Shown: positions 23,998 through 37,500, numbered from the stretch's first letter. The stretch: 64,000 nt of DNA from Saccharina japonica (GCA_008828725.1 MEHQ01000456.1:25520-89519); one strand, 5' to 3'. Notes: a model not told the origin generated them from the letters alone. A program made the numbers and translations.

Positions 23998-24406
23998 ACC
24001 CGGGTACTCGCCAGTACAAACTCTGTTTGCCAATACTCGTCACGGGTGCGAATTGTGCTTTTGTACTCGCGAGTATTTGCGGCCCGCTATTGATACAGTA
24101 GGACCAAATATTATTAGTACAAATAGGCAAATATTTAGGCTTTTGTATGTACCGTATCATAGGTCCTACTTACTATGGTCCACCGCAATAGTGTGTCTTA
24201 CAAAAAACAACCTATCTAACTGTATGGAATTCTAGTCTAGTCCTACTAAATCTCATAACATTTAGAGGGTAAACTAAAACATATACGAAATAAAAAAGGG
24301 CATATTGAATGAAAAAAAAACATGCACTTCATTTGTATGACGTTTAGTATACCATACGAAAATCCATACGAAAAATGGAGCGGAAATACTCGCCAGTACC
24401 CGGGGG
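23998..24406. repeat. Possible inverted-repeat element with CCCGGGTACT ends
   Basis: Left cccgggtactcgccagtac and right tactcgccagtacccgggg are partly inverse to each other. The interior is AT-rich and includes an MY end. The match is short because tactcgccagta is nearly self-complementary. Confidence 0.35.
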
Positions 24407-24842
24407 GGGGGGTCCCTGATTCGAGGTATCCTTACATGTCACACAACGATAAGGCATGCCTTACAAGGTATACGCCTTAATGGGTAGAAGGCAGTACCTG
24501 GTAGTTGTTGTAAGATTGGGTGAGACACGGAGTATCCCCTTGGAGGTCTGTTCATTAAGCATGTCGTGGGTGTTACTCACTTTCGTGTAGAATCAAGCGC
24601 AGGAGAAGCGTGGCTTCTTTATTCCCAGAGCCATGATGACATGTTCCCGAAAGGATCTCATTGTCCTTCCATTCTTGCAGGCACCCCGAATACGAATGCC
24701 AGCCCAAGAAATACGAGAACCCGGACCAATTACCTATATTGAGGTAATTACCGGCCTTCCAAACCCATACTATCACAAAGTTCATCAGATGAGCATCCCC
24801 GGCAGTCAGAAACGTTTTATTTAATTGTTTGTCCGGAGAATG

Positions 24843-25280
24843 CTACTATTACGGGGGACCACAGTTAATGAGACAAAAAAGTAAGAATAGGTAAATCAAG
24901 GGCGCACAAAAAAAAAGGTTATCGACACCCCCCCCCCCCCCCTATATTGGAGGGAAGAAACCGGACCGTTGTGATCCCAGAAAACAATAAGTCAAGTTTT
25001 TTTTTAATTACCCCCCCCCCCCCCCCCCCCCCCCCCCCGACCAGCGAAACAAAAATAGGGGGGGTCTCTAAAACCAGGTTGAACAAAGGGAACAAAAAAC
25101 GAAAAAAAAATGGTTTTTGCTCATTTCGTCCTGTGATCACAGCGATCCGGTTTGTTTTTCATTCTGACCTTCCTAGGTGTGTGGTGTCGTTTTCTTTTTT
25201 GTTTGTGCGCCCTTGGGTAGTAAATGTATAGTTTTTTTTGTGTATACCGTAGGTCCTATTTACTATAGTCCCCCGCAGTA
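24843..25280. mobile_element. MITE MY ends about 440 bp apart around poly-C runs
   Basis: A left MY end (tattacgggggaccacagtt) lies at 24847 and a right MY end (cctatttactatagtccccc) at 25255. Between them are poly-C runs of 15 (24928-24942) and 28 (25011-25038) and a purine-rich stretch. It may be one expanded copy or two broken ones. Another right-end fragment lies at 24145-24193. Confidence 0.45.
24928..25038. repeat. Poly-C runs of 15 and 28
   Basis: Homopolymer C at 24928-24942 and 25011-25038, unusual lengths outside B repeats. Confidence 0.9.
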
Positions 25281-25320
25281 TTAATACTGCTGGTTATGTA
25301 CTGCTTATCGGGGCACGCGT

Positions 25321-25606
25321 CGACGCATGATGATTGGGTAGAAGGGCACCGTTTTTTGTTTCTGAGGGTGTTCACTTGAGTGGAGCTCTATACCTCACCG
25401 AAAATAACTGATTTTCAAGAAAGAATACAAGTTCATAAAACCCGATGGACAATATCGAAGCCTAGGTATACGACAAGAAAATATTGCCAAAAAAACCAAA
25501 AACAAAAAAGGGATGGCATTTTTCGAAGATTGTGGGTTAAGGAGCGCCGTCATTCAGAAAAAAAAGAGTCAGAAACTCTATCAATAGCCCCTACCGTAGC
25601 ACGTTT
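25321..25606. mobile_element. MITE M1 copy, diverged ends
   Basis: Recognised by the interior (gagctctatacctcaccgaa, then attgtgggttaaggagc) and a right end ctaccgtagcacg. The left end is poor. Confidence 0.65.
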
Positions 25607-25911
25607 CCGTCGCCAAATTTTTTTTCCCTACTTTCGAATACTGGCCTACGACAAAGGAATATCAAAAGGCTGTAAACCGAATCATGGAAACACTCAGCAG
25701 AAGTACACCACAGGTGTGGCCAGGACGATGCGGGCGGAAGCTAAACCCTTGCTACTCGTGGAGACATTGAAAAAGGAAGCACACACCACTATATACATAT
25801 ATGCGTACCGAAATTGAGATATGCTGTCGACAACTTGAAAATAAAGATCTACAAATGTCTGCACAACTAGTATTGCTTTCACACCCACATAGTGCAGGCG
25901 TGTGTCAGGGA

Positions 25912-26285
25912 GGGGGGAGGGGGTGTACGTCATTTCCATGCATGGCCGTAGTCGTATGACCATAGACCCTCGCATCCCTACCCAATGCCGGGACGGAGCA
26001 TATCGGGTTTTCACCGACCAGGCGGACATGGCTAGCACCAAGCGCGAAGCGCCGTGAGGTGTTCGGGGAGTCGTGTGAAGGGTGACCTGCATCCTACCAA
26101 GAATCGCTTGTGAGGCGGACTTGCATATGAATGACGGCTTCAATGAGTTAATTAATTTTCCGGTGTGGTCACCTCCAGAAGACAGCAATGGGAGCACTCT
26201 CTTACCGCCTCGCGGGTGCCATGCTGTAAACACTACGTGATACGATAGTCCCCCTTGTGCGGAATAAATATTCTACACCCCGCAC
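25912..26285 (+). repeat. Dispersed repeat B, near full-length copy
   Basis: B is about 400 bp, begins at a poly-G run followed by catggccgtagtcgtatgac, continues with caatgccgggacggagcat and caccaagcgcgaagcgccgt, then aaccgcttgtgaggcggact, and ends near cccttgtgcgga. Copies occur in both orientations. No coding frame or paired ends are evident, so its class is unknown. Confidence 0.75.
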
Positions 26286-26325
26286 AATTGATCTAACTCG
26301 ACCGCCTGCCGTAATTGACCGCAAA

Positions 26326-26547
26326 GGGGGGGTTCTCGTTTTTTTTAAGGCTCCGCACTTAAGGAGCTCTATAATACTAATAGTAAGTCAAAACTAACTT
26401 TCAAAACAAACGAGAGTACAACACGATGAAGAGTAGTCCCATGGCTTTGATGCTATACAAATATTCATATTGCAAAACAACAACGGCATTAGAACGATTA
26501 GCGGGTCAAGGAGCCTCGTCATTTATATCTCTATCGCAACACGCATC
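26326..26547. mobile_element. MITE M1 remnant
   Basis: Interior segments (ctccgcacttaaggagctct, taatagtaagtcaaaac, gcgggtcaaggagcc) and a right end ctctatcgcaacacgc; the left end is missing. Confidence 0.6.
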
Positions 26548-26944
26548 CCCACATTGTGTAAGCGTAGTGTGAGGGGGGGGCGTCCCGACGACCACCCCTG
26601 ACGTGCATGCAGTTGAACAAAACTATCGTACAGCGGCAAACGTTTGACGTTGTGAATAAATGTGTAAAGCTACCATACTGCGTGCTATGGACGATAGAGG
26701 CATCGCTTATCTCTGACTGACGACTGATGCCACCCCTCAGCTAAGGCAGAAAACAACTATACTCGAGAAGGCATGCGTTATCCTTGAGACTGCTCATCGG
26801 AACTGCTCATCGGGTTAAGCGAAATAGAATTGTCTAAAAAAAACTCTGTTCTCCTACGGGTGGGCGCATGTTACGGACGCAATGCTACGCCGGTGGTAGA
26901 GGCCGCACCATTTTTGTTTTTGATGACGGTGCTTGGTCACAATT

Positions 26945-27178
26945 GACTCATCCCACGGTAGGGATTGGACTTTTGGGGCCTAAGTTTTTCCGGCCGGTGG
27001 AGCTGCTCAAGTGACAAACTACCGGTTAGTACGATAATTTCACTTTCGTTTCATTTCAGGACTAGCGCATAGAAATCTTCGTCGGGGTTCGGGAACGGAC
27101 CTCTTCGAAGTATTGTTTCGGGTGAGATATTGAGTTCCTCATAGGAGGAGCTCAGAAAATAAGCCACCACCCCTTTTA
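26945..27178. mobile_element. MITE M3 copy, right end truncated
   Basis: Left end gactcatcccacggtaggga; interior ccggccggtggagctgctca and ggtgagatattgagttcctc; ends in aataagccaccacccctttt. Confidence 0.75.
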
Positions 27179-27179
27179 G

Positions 27180-27400
27180 GTGTGGCATTGGTCACTTGTA
27201 GAGCTCCATATACCTCACCCGAAAAAACAATGGAGGAAAACTTGAAAATGCCACCCCGATGAACAACACGATAGCCTATTCATGTGTACCATGTAAGCAA
27301 TCGTGAAACACAAGAATGAAAGTAAGACGACGACTTATGGTGAAGGAGCCCACTCATCTCAATAAAACAAAATGCGCTTTCCTCTATCGCCGCACGCGTC
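27180..27400. mobile_element. MITE M1 remnant
   Basis: Interior (gtagagctccatatacctca, ggtgaaggagccc) and right end cctctatcgccgcacgcgtc. It lies back to back with another M1 copy on the right and an M3 copy on the left. Confidence 0.6.
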
Positions 27401-27688
27401 TACGCTACGAGGGGTGCACCATTTTGTTTCGGCGAGGCTCCTCTTTACATGAAAATCTCCATACTAATACGAAGCAGTAAGTCAAAACCTGCCTTTTGGA
27501 AGAGGAACAAAGTGCCGCTATACCCGATGAGCAATCCCATGAACCAACACTCTACAACAAAACAAATTGCAGCACGAAAAAAAAAATGAAATGCCGATGA
27601 TTTTGGGTTAAGGAGTAGCTCCTTCATTCAGAATGCATTTTCAGCCAAAAAACGGTACACCCGGTATACCTCTATCGTGGCACGCGTC
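27400..27688. mobile_element. MITE M1 copy
   Basis: Left end tacgctacgaggggtgcacc, right end ctctatcgtggcacgcgtc, interior typical (tactaatacgaagcagtaag, ttttgggttaaggag). Confidence 0.75.
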
Positions 27689-27935
27689 GGTGATGTGTAT
27701 CGATATGAAGCTCTTTCTTGGAGGTACCTCGTTAATAAAGTAGTAGCGTAGCAGAACGCTGGTCAGCTCTTCTGCGGCCACACCGCGAACGGACGGGCAT
27801 GCGGTACGTCGTAGCTTGCTTCCGCGGTTTCCTTCAATCTCAGTGCCTGTCAGTGATCATTGCCGAAGCTCGTGCTGCACAGGGCACACCCTACCGCAGC
27901 AGCGCGTCGGTCAGCTTTTTAACGGCCACAGTCGG

Positions 27936-28185
27936 GACGCATTGCTAGCTTAAAGTAGGCGTGCACCACGTTTATTTCTGAGGCTCCTGGCTTGAGGGAG
28001 ATCTATACTAATACTAAGTCACCCAAAATCAGATTTTGGGAGTGAAAGCAAAAAATGCTATTAATACCCGACAAACGATACGATGGTCTCGATGCACACT
28101 AAACGATATTGGGACACAAGAATGAAAAGCCCGGCGACTATAGGTGAAGGAGCTCGATCGTCCAGAAAATATCGTAGCACGCGTC
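27936..28185. mobile_element. MITE M1 copy with TCGG target duplication, upstream of the AEC gene
   Basis: Starts gacgcattgctag and ends atcgtagcacgcgtc, flanked by TCGG on both sides (27932-27935 and 28186-28189). It lies about 300 bp ahead of the AEC start codon, so it may be part of the promoter region. Confidence 0.85.
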
Positions 28186-28332
28186 TCGGACCGGACGCAC
28201 AGTAGTCGATGCACCCACACGTGAGTGGGGTGCTTCTTGCACATATTCTGAAGCTTTGTCCCTGCGGAGACCCAATATCAAAAATGGCGCTGTTGTGCGT
28301 CACCTTCGCAGGCGTTTTTTATTGTGGCGGCG

Positions 28333-28440
28333 GGCAGCGTGGGAGCAGCAGGGGGAGCAGCAGCGGGAGCAGGAGCGGGAGCAGGAGTGAGAGCGGGAGC
28401 AGGGGCAGGAGCAGGGGCGGGGGGAGGGGTGGCTACTACT
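28333..28440 (+). repeat. GGGAGC/GGAGCA hexamer-like array ahead of the AEC start codon
   Basis: Degenerate GGGAGC, GGAGCG and GGGGCA units run for about 110 bp and end 50 bp before the chosen ATG. They probably lie in the 5' leader. The + frame reads Ala/Gly-rich and the - strand reads Pro/Ala-rich, both by-products of the array. A CACGTG box lies further upstream, in cacacgtgag around 28216-28225, but no TATA box is evident. Confidence 0.7.
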
Positions 28441-28491
28441 GTCGGCGGTGGCGAGGTGGGGTCGAGTGGTGCTAGCATTGCTGCTACTGCT

Positions 28492-28557
28492 ATGGCTTTC
28501 AACGTGTTGTCGGGAGTGGCGTCAGCCCGATTGTCGATACTTCTCCTCGCCATCCAG
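28492..28557 (+). CDS. AEC gene, coding exon 1 (start)
   Basis: Codes for residues 1-22, beginning MAFNVLSG and ending LLLAIQ, the first half of helix 1. The frame stays open upstream through an Ala/Gly-rich stretch from the GGGAGC array, but there is no in-frame ATG before 28492, so that ATG is chosen. The donor after CAG is gtgaca, a weak but valid GT site; the exon ends in phase 0. A spliced upstream start cannot be excluded. Confidence 0.8.
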
Positions 28558-31500
28558 GTGACAATCAAGTTACATATGTGCACACCTGGAGGCATTCTAC
28601 GATAGGGCTAGCACTTTTTTTGCCTTGTGTAGCAAATATTTCTGACTGACTATCGGTATGACTATTAATATGGCTATTGATATGGCTATTAGTATACACA
28701 TTAGTATGACTGCAAGTATGACTATTTGAATAACCATAAGAATGAGTATTAGTGTAACTATTAGTATGGCTGTTAGTGTGACTATTCGTATGACTATTCG
28801 TATGACTATTAATATGACTATTAGTATTGGTATTAGTATGAGTACTAGTTTAACTGTTTGTATTTCTCTTAGTATGCTCAGTAACCCAGTATCGCTGGAA
28901 TAGCATTGTTAGCATTACGAGGGACCAAAACAAGTGTACCAAATATGTTTAGAAAAAAGTATATATGTAGGTTTTTGTCTGTGCCGCAGGTCCTATTTCT
29001 ACTATGGTCCCCCGTTAAAGTTTTTTCACTATATTGTTGGCGATATATGTATCCCTAAAATACGCTTTGGGACTGTTTGATCGGGTTTTGCACTTTAAGA
29101 TTTCACTCAAAAACAGGTCTTCGGGGGGAGAGGGGTATAAATGCCCTGTACTACAATCAAGTGGAGAGCACAACCTCGGAAACATTGGGTGGTACCCTAT
29201 ACGGTGGCACCCGTCCTCGGTATACTCACCCGAAACTGAAATTGAGAAAACCAAAGAAGATAAAGCGACCCGGTGGCCTACGCATGCAAGACACGAATGT
29301 TGTTCCAACGATAATAAGGCATGTTTTCTATGGCGTATGCCTCAATGGGATAAGGAAATCCTTGTTGGGTTAGAGTTCCTCGGATAAGGAACCACAGCAG
29401 TCAAAAATATTTTTGGTCAAGCAATGCCACCCCCTATCATACAGCAGGCGTTTCCTGTAGCTTTGCTTCCTAGACCCCGTGCGAAGTTTTAGCGGTGTAG
29501 AACCGGGGGGTGGAGCGTGTTTGCCTTTTAGGGGTGACACCTAAAACTTCCTTAGGCGCCTCGCTTGATTTGTTTTTCAAGAAGCACTATACCCCCCACC
29601 AACTCAACAACCGAAGTTAATATATGCATTATAAGCCCAACCCGATACGCAACCAAGTAGGAAGGCTTACAAGAAAACAAATATGCAATACTCGTACACG
29701 TTCCGTGCAAAAACTTTCGGTAACCCGGCTGAGAAGCCCCGTCATCGGGAAAATGTTTGCTGACTATCAGGGGTGCACAAACAGTCACTACTAGTCACTG
29801 ACAGCCACTAACAGTCACTTTTAGTATAGTCACTAGTAGTCACCAATAGTCGCTAATAGTCCCTATTAATCACTAGTAGTCAGTGACAAATAGTTCGCTG
29901 ACAGTCACTAATAGTCACTAATAGTCACTAATAGTCGCTAATACTCACTATTAATCACTAATAGTCAGTCACAACTATTTAGTCCAGAACGTTCTCGTAC
30001 TTCGGGCGCCTGTCTAATGGACATTTCCTTTAATTTATTACTAGCATCCTTACCATCCGTCAATGTGTATGTAGCATGAGCTTCGTCGTCCTACCCGTAA
30101 ACCCCCCGAAACAAGAACTTTATGGTCAAACTAGCGTCGAACTCGACGATATCTCATAGCTCCTCGCTTGAAGACCCCAGCCAGGGCGTGCAGAACAAGA
30201 TTGGCTTTATAGCACTCATAAAATATTCACGGCCCAAATAAAAGAAACCTTGGAGAAATCAGCGAAACTTCCGAAGGATAGTAAACTATTGCACCAAGTA
30301 TACGGTATTCGACATGTGATGCGAAATTGGTTGCTAGGAATTCCAGACTGGTGATTGTTTTTAGTTGGAGAATTTACAGCTAAGGAATATTTGTGTTCAA
30401 CGAGTAGCGCCTCTCTAAAGCATATGGAATAGCCGTTAAGAGCTTATGCTCGACGTTTAACTCACAATAAGCCGCGGGCCTTGGGTGACACACCTTCTCA
30501 GCTACTGTCGGGTGCTGTATAGTTCAATTGACCAATGTCTCCCTCCCGCCCCCATTACCCCGTATTATAGCCCCATGTGACGTTTGCGTGCCGTGTGTCC
30601 GCGGGTTTTGTTGCGGGCCGGATGGCGTGAACCCGCCGGGTTTTCGTGTCATGTTTGCAGGCGGTAATGAAGCTGGTTGTTTCTTGCGCTCTCGGGTACG
30701 TCTTGAGCAAGAAGGGCATCCTCGACCAGGTCAGTGGAGAACACCATCAGGGGGGGGCTCTACATTGTTGGTATAGTTTGGAGCAATGCCCCGGCATACA
30801 GGGGCGGTGGGTCATTGTTTTCCGAGATCCTCGCGTGAAGAGGAGCTCAATGCCTCCCCCCAAAAACATTGTGTTTCGAATAGGTTTCTTTTGCGCACCA
30901 CGACCAGATCAAGAAAGCCTTCCATGCGCTACTATCAGTAGTCGTAAACACAACATACTAAAAAACATTGCTTGATAACCGGCAGTAGTTGCTTTACATG
31001 AGAGGGCTCAACCGCTCGGAACGTATCGAGCGAAAACGTGAGATCATCATTGTCTGTGGATGGTGTGCTTAGAACGAACGTGCCCTACATTGGCCGGATG
31101 AAAACAAGGTGGGTGAGGGTTGACCAGCGACAAGACGAGAGGCAAAGCTCCTTGCGTCGTTGGGTTACGTTGGGGCCTAGCCCTTTGGCGACAGCCCTTT
31201 GATATCTCATAGCGACCCAAACGAGCAAACATTTGGTGTCATTCTACCGCCTACCAAAATCTCACGAGCAGCGTGTGTGCCCCAGAGGTGTACGGGTATA
31301 TAGGATGACGTTGTGCCTGTGCCGCACATATGTATTTGCAGTTCGTAGCCGGTCGCGTCATTCAGAAACAATTTTCAGCCAATACACGCGTCGGTTCCGC
31401 CTGCTGTCCTCGTGCAAGCCCGCTGTTGTTGGCTTCCCGAACTTGTGACTAAACCAGACGTATTACTGGGACTATTCGAACGCTTCGCCGGCCTTTCCTT

Positions 31501-34500
31501 GAGTGTGAATATTCCGTGCCTTCCAATTTCGGTGGTTCCCGTTCCGATTGAAACCCGTTTAGGTTTACGTTTTTTTCGTTGATGTCTTTGTTGCAATTTC
31601 CGATTCCTATTCCGGTTCCGTTTCCTTTTCTGGTTCCTTTGTTTCGTTGCGGTTGCCTTTTCCTTTCCGAACACATGCAGGCCTGTGCACCCGTTTCTGT
31701 TTATATTCCTGTATTCTTGGTAACTACGTTTAGTTGGCGTTTCGTTTCCCGTTTCCGTTCTCGTTTCCGGGTTCTTAGGGTTAGGCTTACCCTAACCCTA
31801 ACCCTTCCGTTTCTGTTGCAATTCCCAGCGTTCGTTCGTTTATACCTTCCGCCCCCTTCCCCTCTCCGTTCTCCGTTCATTTTTCCGATTTTGTGTTTCG
31901 ATTTCCGTTTGTGCTCCCGCTTCTGTTTCCGTTTCTAGGTTTATTCCTGATTTGTTTTGTGTTTGCGTCGTCTACGACCTCGCCGTTCATATTTTAGTTT
32001 CTGTTTGTTTGTATTTCCGTCTCTGGTCACATTGGTGGCTCCGCTCCCATTGTGGATTGTTTTCGTTTCCCTTGTACGCTTACAAGTTTCTGGTGGTTTT
32101 TACGTTCTGTTTCCGCCTAGGTTAATGTTTCGTTTTTTATGTTTCAATACTTCCGTTTTCGTTATTCTACCGTTTCCGTTAACGTTCCCGATTTTCGACG
32201 ATGGAAAAAACAAAACAGAACGCGGTCAGCTCTCTGTCGAAGCTAATCATCTTCGTGTTCCAGCCCTGCCTGCTGTTCGTCAACGTGGCCTCCACGCTTG
32301 GAAACCCCGGGCAGAGCCTGTCCGAGATTGTCGTGCTGCCGGTGTTCGCGGTGTTCCAGATTTTCTTCGGCTCCCTCGTCGGAAGGGTATGTGTACTGGA
32401 TAGAAGGCGTATCTACTACGATAAGGGTGTTGTGTGCAAGCATGATCTTCAACGTTGATCACCCGTAAAAAGCCCTTCCGTGAAAGAAAAAAACCCACAG
32501 AAAAACAAAAAGAGACCATTTTTCAAGGGCACCCAGAGAAAGTAAATGCATCACCAAAACTCCGTTTTTTTAGGAGTGGACCCTCCGGAGGAGGGGGGGG
32601 TGTACTCGAAATCCATGCATGGTCGTAGTCGTATGAGGGGGGTAAGCCACACTACAATCGAGTTATACGCTGAGTAGGAGACGGACGACACCCATCCCCT
32701 CCCCCACGAAGGCCGTGCGATATATGCGGAAAACTATCGCGAGTATATTCGCCTTCGACCGAGATACAGGGCCGAGTACCAATACGCAGCGAGTGAATGT
32801 ATGGCATTAATGGGATTCGGACGATGTAGTGTACGTGCATATACATACATAGTTTTTCGGTTGACCGGCCAAGTCAATCATAAATGTTTCGAGGGGAAAA
32901 AGAGCCGCCACCTCTGTCGCGCAGCAAAGCGTCCCTATCGCACATCACGAAAGCTCTTGTTTTAGTTGTTGTTTTCACCCTCTATTTCCGTAACGCGCGT
33001 GTTGTTTGCACGGTGCTCTTCAACGACAACGACGGCAACGACAACAACAACCAGGGGATGGCAAAACTGCTTGGTCTTCCCGCGAGCTCGCCGGAAGGTC
33101 GGGAGCTCCGGATGTGCGCTTCCTTCGGCAACTCGGGGCCGCTGCCCTTGCTCTTCGTGGAGTCCCTCTTCGGCTCCAACCCCGGTAAGCTATATACCAT
33201 CGGCCTCGCCTGAACTCTCGTCGTTAGTGGCAATGAATTCTCGTGTTTAACAGGTATATAGGACGAATGCTACGATAGAGGTGCACCTGCATCCAGTGTA
33301 TTTTCTGAGCTCCTCTCTTGAAGGGCTCCATATCTATATCACCGACGAAATGTTTTTTGGAGGAAAACAGAAGTGCTACCCGATTATACAATCCCATGAT
33401 CGGAGCGTAATAAAGTATTGCAACGCAAGAATGGGAGTCCGACGATTTTTGGTTAAGACGCCGGGCCCTCTCATTCAAAAACCGTTTCAGCCAAAAAACG
33501 GTACACCTCCTCTATCGTACGAGCACCAGTCGTCACAGGAAGTACGCGCGACATGTGTTCTTTATTCGGGAGTTAAGAATTTCAGGCTGATGTTTCGGTT
33601 TTTCAGTTGAAAACATTTGGCACCTACGAGTGCTCGTAAGAAGCAGTGTGCGCTCAGGTAGGAACCTTACTCGAAATAGTACTGGTGTGGTGTATACTAG
33701 CAGCTTAAAAAGCTTAAATATGCTTTCAACGTTGACATTACCATAAGCCGCGCTAAACTTTAGATAAACCGCAGACAGTAGTAGGAGATGTAGTCCTAAC
33801 TCCTGTCGCGTACAGTATGTCGTATGCGTCTCCTGCATTTCCGGCCCAGTCTATTTGTGGAGTCTGTCTTCGCCCCCCACCCAGCTAAGCTATCAACGAC
33901 GCGTGCTGTACCGAACTGCTCAAAGGGTAGACAGGGCTAGAGTGTTTGTTGGGTTGGGGCAACTTTTCCACCCTTCCGGCAGTTCATCGATTTTTACACT
34001 TCACGATTTACAGTAGCTAATCTCCACGGCAGGTATAGATTCCTGATCCGCATGATCTATTTAGCCCAGGTTTCCGGGTGGGAGCCGTACAAACGCTCCA
34101 CAATGCCGCCCGTGGCAACATGGCGGGCACCAATGACTAACTCTGGGGGCGGGAGATTACCCCAGGAGGAAGCAAAATACAAAAACAAAAACAAAACAAA
34201 AAACGTACGACGTATATGTTAACGACGCGCGCTACGATAGAGGTAATGAATGGTACTTTTTGGCTGATTTGGTTTCTGAATAATCGGGCTCCTTAAACCA
34301 AATTCGTCGGTTGTTCAGTCTTGGGGTTTCAATGTTTTGTCATTATGAAGTAAGCCCATGGGATTGTCCATCGGGTAGCACTTCTGTTTTCCTCCAAAAG
34401 CAGGTGGCTTACTATTAGTATAGAGGTCATCAAAATGGTGAACCTCTACTGTAGCATGCGTCATGCATCGGACATAATGTTACAACCTTGCTTATAAAGA

Positions 34501-37500
34501 CTGAGTAGTAATTACTAGGGTACCTATTTAATAGTACATCGCGAATCATACACGAACACTGCAAATGAGATGTAGAAACAATCGTTCTACGCACCTTCCA
34601 TTTTTGAGTGTCAACTATCCAATCAGTCGAACGCAAAGCTGACGTACTGATCATAATAATATGGAACCTTACATGACCGTTGCTTCATGAATTTGCCATA
34701 AACCATTGTTGTCTTATAGCATTGCCCTTTATATGTGTCTTGAATTATTCTCGCCTCATACCCTTGCCTCCAACTTGCCCTTGTCCGCTCGCCTTACACG
34801 TTGTGCTCTTGCCAAATAGAATCCTTGCCAAAACAAACACTTGTTTATGCAAACAGGCCTAACAACCCTTGGACCACACGCTTGCCATACAAAGTTGCCT
34901 AAAGCGTTTACCTTGGCTTATAAACCTTGCCCTTTTTCCTGCGCCTTATTTATAACGGTGCCTTGTGATGGCCTCTCCTTCAACATGCCCTATCACCCCT
35001 CCCCTGGTACACTTACTTGCCTTACAGCCATCCCTAATGATATTTCCTCGTATATACACCCGTGCCTTACAAACTTGCCTACAGGTATATCCCCCGTACC
35101 TACCTTATAGTAGTTGTATCAACATTTCTGCTGTGCTGTTCCCGCGCGACGCTTGCTTGTTCTTTTGTGGCCCTTCCTGTTCAGATTCCGCCATGGCATC
35201 CAATGCGGTTGCGTACATCTCGTTCTACCTTCTGGGCTACAGCCCCCTGTTTTGGACAGTAGGGTGAGCAAGACATGCATGCCTTGTCCTTCCTTGGAGG
35301 GCGCACGGCTTATTCGGGGGTTGTTCATAGGATCAGGGCATGCCTGCGTAGTTCTGTGATTGATTATCGTTCGATGTACCCACCTCCTTCTACGCGCTGG
35401 GATCAAGTCGCCTCTTCTGGGATGACGTGTTCTACGATAGAGGCAAACACATTTCGGCTGAATTTGTTTCTGAGTGAGCTATTAAAGGCCCCTTCACCCA
35501 TAATCGTCTGATTTTTTTTTTTTTTGTGTGCACTTCTTTTCGTTTTGTACGTAAGGCCACACACAGGACTGTTCATCGGGAATGTGGCTGGTGCTACGGT
35601 AGGTGGGTCGCTTTCAAAGTCTTATATTTTCAGCCGACTAGAGCCCCTCGGGCCGAGTGACTACATATTTCGTTGCAATGTCAAGCGTTTTAGCATTTTC
35701 TTTTTCCAAGAAACGCACGGCCCTGGGTTTGTTTCTTACTCTGCGCCCACGATATCATTTTCAAGTAGGTTACAAAGCCACTCGCCCGAGTGGCGTGAAC
35801 GTGGTCGTGAAAATTGGGATGCCCCCTCTATCGTAGCACGGCTTATTGCAGCATTTGTTTTGCTCCTCCGAGAACAGTTTTTCGGGTGAGGTGTATATAG
35901 AAATCCTCACGTGACAACGTCCAGAAAAATCCCGGTGCACCTCTATCTTAAGGGGCCCGCCCCTTCGGTCATAAAAAAAAGAGTAGTTGTGTCTTGAAAA
36001 TGTAAATATTTCGTTTTTTTTACAGCAGCACTAATATTTCGGGTATAAAAACACCATATCAGCACTCCTTACGGAAAACGGCATAGCTCCAGTTCTAATG
36101 CTCAGATCTGCGACCGACCAACGTATAGCTTGTTGGTTATAGTTTTGGGGCTATGGATCTGCAAAGGAGGGCAAGCACTGCTGTGTTTGCATCACGAAAC
36201 GAAAGTGCTCCGCAAAGCAAGATTTTGATCGTTTCCGAGCTCCTCTTTGGTATCTAAACTCTGCTGTAGCCACATAGGACGCTGCGGACGGTCGAGCTAG
36301 AGGCCCAGGTAGGTTCACCTACTAGTGCTCGACGTCCTCGTCGAAATCTGAGTTGAAACAGTATCAGCAGCCGGAGAAACTGCCATTTTTCGAGTTCGTC
36401 TTGGGTACCAGGGGTATGGCAAGACGTTTGTTATTTGAGTAAAAGTCACTTTTTGCGATGAAAAAGGTGTCTGATCGATACGCCTCCTGTGACGCAAATG
36501 TTTACCATGGTAAAGGCTCTTTAACTCTACTCGTTGGTTGCAGTTCTGAGCATTATAATTGGGGAAATGTCGTTTCCCGTAGGGAGTCGTGAAAACGTGA
36601 AAATTGTACCAGAAATTGTTTCGAAACTGAAAAAACAAAAACAGATTTGTTTTGTTTTTCTCTTATAGTTTTTGCCCGAAGGTGGCCCTTAAGGTAGCAT
36701 GCGACATTAGGGTGAGGATCCGTGCAACGAGAGGGGTAGCACATATACACAGTAGTACAGGACAGACACCTAACAAGAAACAGGAAATATGGTCCTGGCT
36801 GGATTTCTTACTCGAGAGAGAGAGAGTGCTTTCTACACTAATTTCAAGATAACGACTCCATAATATCTTGTTTTGTTCGAAATCGCAGCCTGTCTTTCTT
36901 ACTGCAGTAGCTCTTTTCTTAGCAGGTGTCCTGTACTGTACTGTGTTCCTGAGGGTGCGATTCCTTGAGGAGCCTTATACCTCACACGGAAATTGGAGGC
37001 GTGCTACGGTAGAGGTAGCACTTTTTGGCTTAATCGTTTTGTGAACGATCTGGCTCCTTCACGCAAATTCGTCGGACTTTCATTTTTGTGACGTATAATG
37101 TTTCAAACCATCCTTCTGGCATGATATTTCGCATACAGCAGCACGTGTGTTTTCCTCCAAAACCATTTTTTTCGGTGAGATACATTTGACGCTCCTTTAG
37201 TGAGGAGCTCAGAAAGAACATGGTGCACCTTTCTTATTATCATCTTTGCCATCCGACAACGTGGAGCATGAACTTCAACGTTGATCACTCATACCATTCC
37301 CGAAAGCAGAAAACCACGGAAACAAAGGAAACCTATGCGCAAAGTCTAGCATCCTTCTAGGTTTACTTCCCGCCAAGATTTATCCAACAATACTCCATTT
37401 GTTTTCGTAGCATGCGTCATTGGTTCCACAGGGAAACTACCGTACTGCTGCAGTCAAAGTGCTACCCGAACATTTTGGACTGATGACGCGTGCTACGGTA

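Noticed and set aside
30667..30729. ATG at 30667 as the AEC start
   Set aside because: It would cut the first helix; the upstream exon at 28492-28557 joins in phase and supplies the missing half. It remains possible for a shorter form.
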